This document shows, piece after piece, positions 6,065 to 6,494 of a stretch of 6,494 bases of DNA. Position numbers and translations under genes: made by a program. Source of the DNA: Rickettsia typhi (lineage in GTDB: Bacteria > Pseudomonadota > Alphaproteobacteria > Rickettsiales > UBA1997); the NCBI GenBank assembly GCA_945861125.1, contig CAMASZ010000070.1, positions 1 to 6,494 of the forward strand, in the 5' to 3' direction. Below the pieces are notes generated by a model that ran no database searches, was not told the DNA's origin, and saw nothing but the letters and a program-made list of their open reading frames with translations. Each line of letters starts with the position of its first letter. The stretch's first letter is position 1.

Positions 6065-6139
6065 AATTTTATTTTATTTTGTTTTGAGAAAAAATTAATC
6101 ATAGCATTGAAAAAACTATAACATTTGCTATAAGTTTAT

Positions 6140-6165
6140 TTAATAAATTTTAAACAAATTTCAAG
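6140..6165 (-). promoter_or_regulatory. Candidate heat-shock (RpoH-type) promoter of dnaK
   Basis: On the minus strand CCCTTGAAA contains the RpoH -35 core CTTGAA (6165-6160). After 14 nt comes TATTAA (6145-6140), about 75 nt before the dnaK ATG. The -35 fits the heat-shock consensus well; the -10 is only a loose, A/T-shifted match. An alternative housekeeping reading lies just downstream around TTGTTT and TTATAG. No CIRCE element (TTAGCACTC inverted repeat) is present, so RpoH control is more likely than HrcA control. Confidence 0.45.
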
Positions 6166-6230
6166 GGTGTTATATCAAATTTCATCTTTAAAGTATTAAA
6201 TATCAATTTCAAAAAAACTTAAAAAATTTA

Positions 6231-6494
6231 ATGAAACGCGCATTTTCCTTAATAGAACTTTCAATAGTAATTCTAATAATTGGAATTTTAGTTGCGGGGG
6301 TAACTCAAAGTTCTCGCCTAGTTTCCGAAATGAGATTATCATCAGCAAAGAGACTAACTCAAAGCTCTCCAATTTCTTCGATAAAAGGTTTACTTTTGTG
6401 GCTAGAAACTTCTAGTGATAATAGTTTTGATAATAATGTTGGCGATGGTGATCAAGTAGCTAATTGGTACGATTTAAATCCATTATCAAATACA
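6231..6494 (+). CDS. Prepilin-like protein with type IV pilin N-terminus (cut by window edge)
   Basis: The visible 88 residues begin MKRAFSLIELSIVILIIGIL. This is a prepilin N-terminal signal: a short basic leader (1-4), F5, the conserved E9 at position +5 of the mature protein, and a hydrophobic helix to about 24. Prepilin peptidase should cut before F5, leaving a class III signal in which the -1 residue is Ala4 instead of the usual Gly. After the helix come SSAKRLTQSSPISSIKGLLLWLET (37-60) and DGDQVANWYDLNP (72-84). That 'LWLET...DGD.V..W.D.N' layout recalls the start of concanavalin/LamG-like domains in pseudopilin-like surface proteins, which I recall from Rickettsiales. It is transcribed divergently from dnaK. 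No Shine-Dalgarno sequence is seen. The rest lies beyond the right edge. Confidence 0.8.
   Translation, partial: MKRAFSLIELSIVILIIGILVAGVTQSSRLVSEMRLSSAKRLTQSSPISSIKGLLLWLETSSDNSFDNNVGDGDQVANWYDLNPLSNT

Noticed and set aside
5416..6098. Plus-strand open frames opposite dnaK (5416-5601 and 5856-6098)
   Set aside because: They are antisense to highly conserved dnaK codons and have no protein-like features of their own.

Overview
The window looks like chromosomal DNA of an AT-rich alphaproteobacterium, most probably a member of, or close to, the Rickettsiales. I infer this from the strong A/T bias outside dnaK, the Lys/Asn/Ile-rich proteins, the Gram-negative type DnaK, the FixH/FixI cytochrome cbb3 assembly genes, and a prepilin-like protein of a style I associate with Rickettsiales genomes and metagenomes. 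No search was run, so the placement is an inference.

Layout, left to right. (1) 1-1637, minus strand: a compact run rpmH (L34) - rnpA (RNase P protein) - fixH - fixI (cut by the left edge). rnpA/fixH share 4 nt and fixH/fixI share 17 nt. A translation/RNA-processing pair is thus joined to copper-handling assembly genes of the cbb3 oxidase, where yidD/yidC more often follow rnpA. (2) 1638-2289: a 650-nt gap without a credible gene, holding an inverted pair of promoter-like repeats. (3) 2290-3382, minus strand: a tightly packed three-gene unit, Xre-type regulator - 70-residue single-span membrane protein - stand-alone CheY-like receiver, closed by a strong hairpin. The receiver is split by a one-base frameshift in a run of nine A. 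(4) 3383-4132: a second 750-nt gap with an operator-like palindrome in front of the Xre gene, promoter-like sequences on the plus strand, a third copy of the promoter-like repeat, and several inverted repeats. (5) 4133-6064, minus strand: intact dnaK with no dnaJ behind it. (6) 6065-6230: a divergent intergenic region with a heat-shock-like promoter for dnaK. (7) 6231-6494, plus strand: the start of a prepilin-like protein, cut by the right edge.

The most unusual points are the Xre/membrane/receiver cassette with its poly-A frameshift, the repeated promoter-like element in both long gaps, and the fusion of fixHI to the rpmH-rnpA unit. None proves a new system. The cassette is the best candidate for an undescribed small signalling module.
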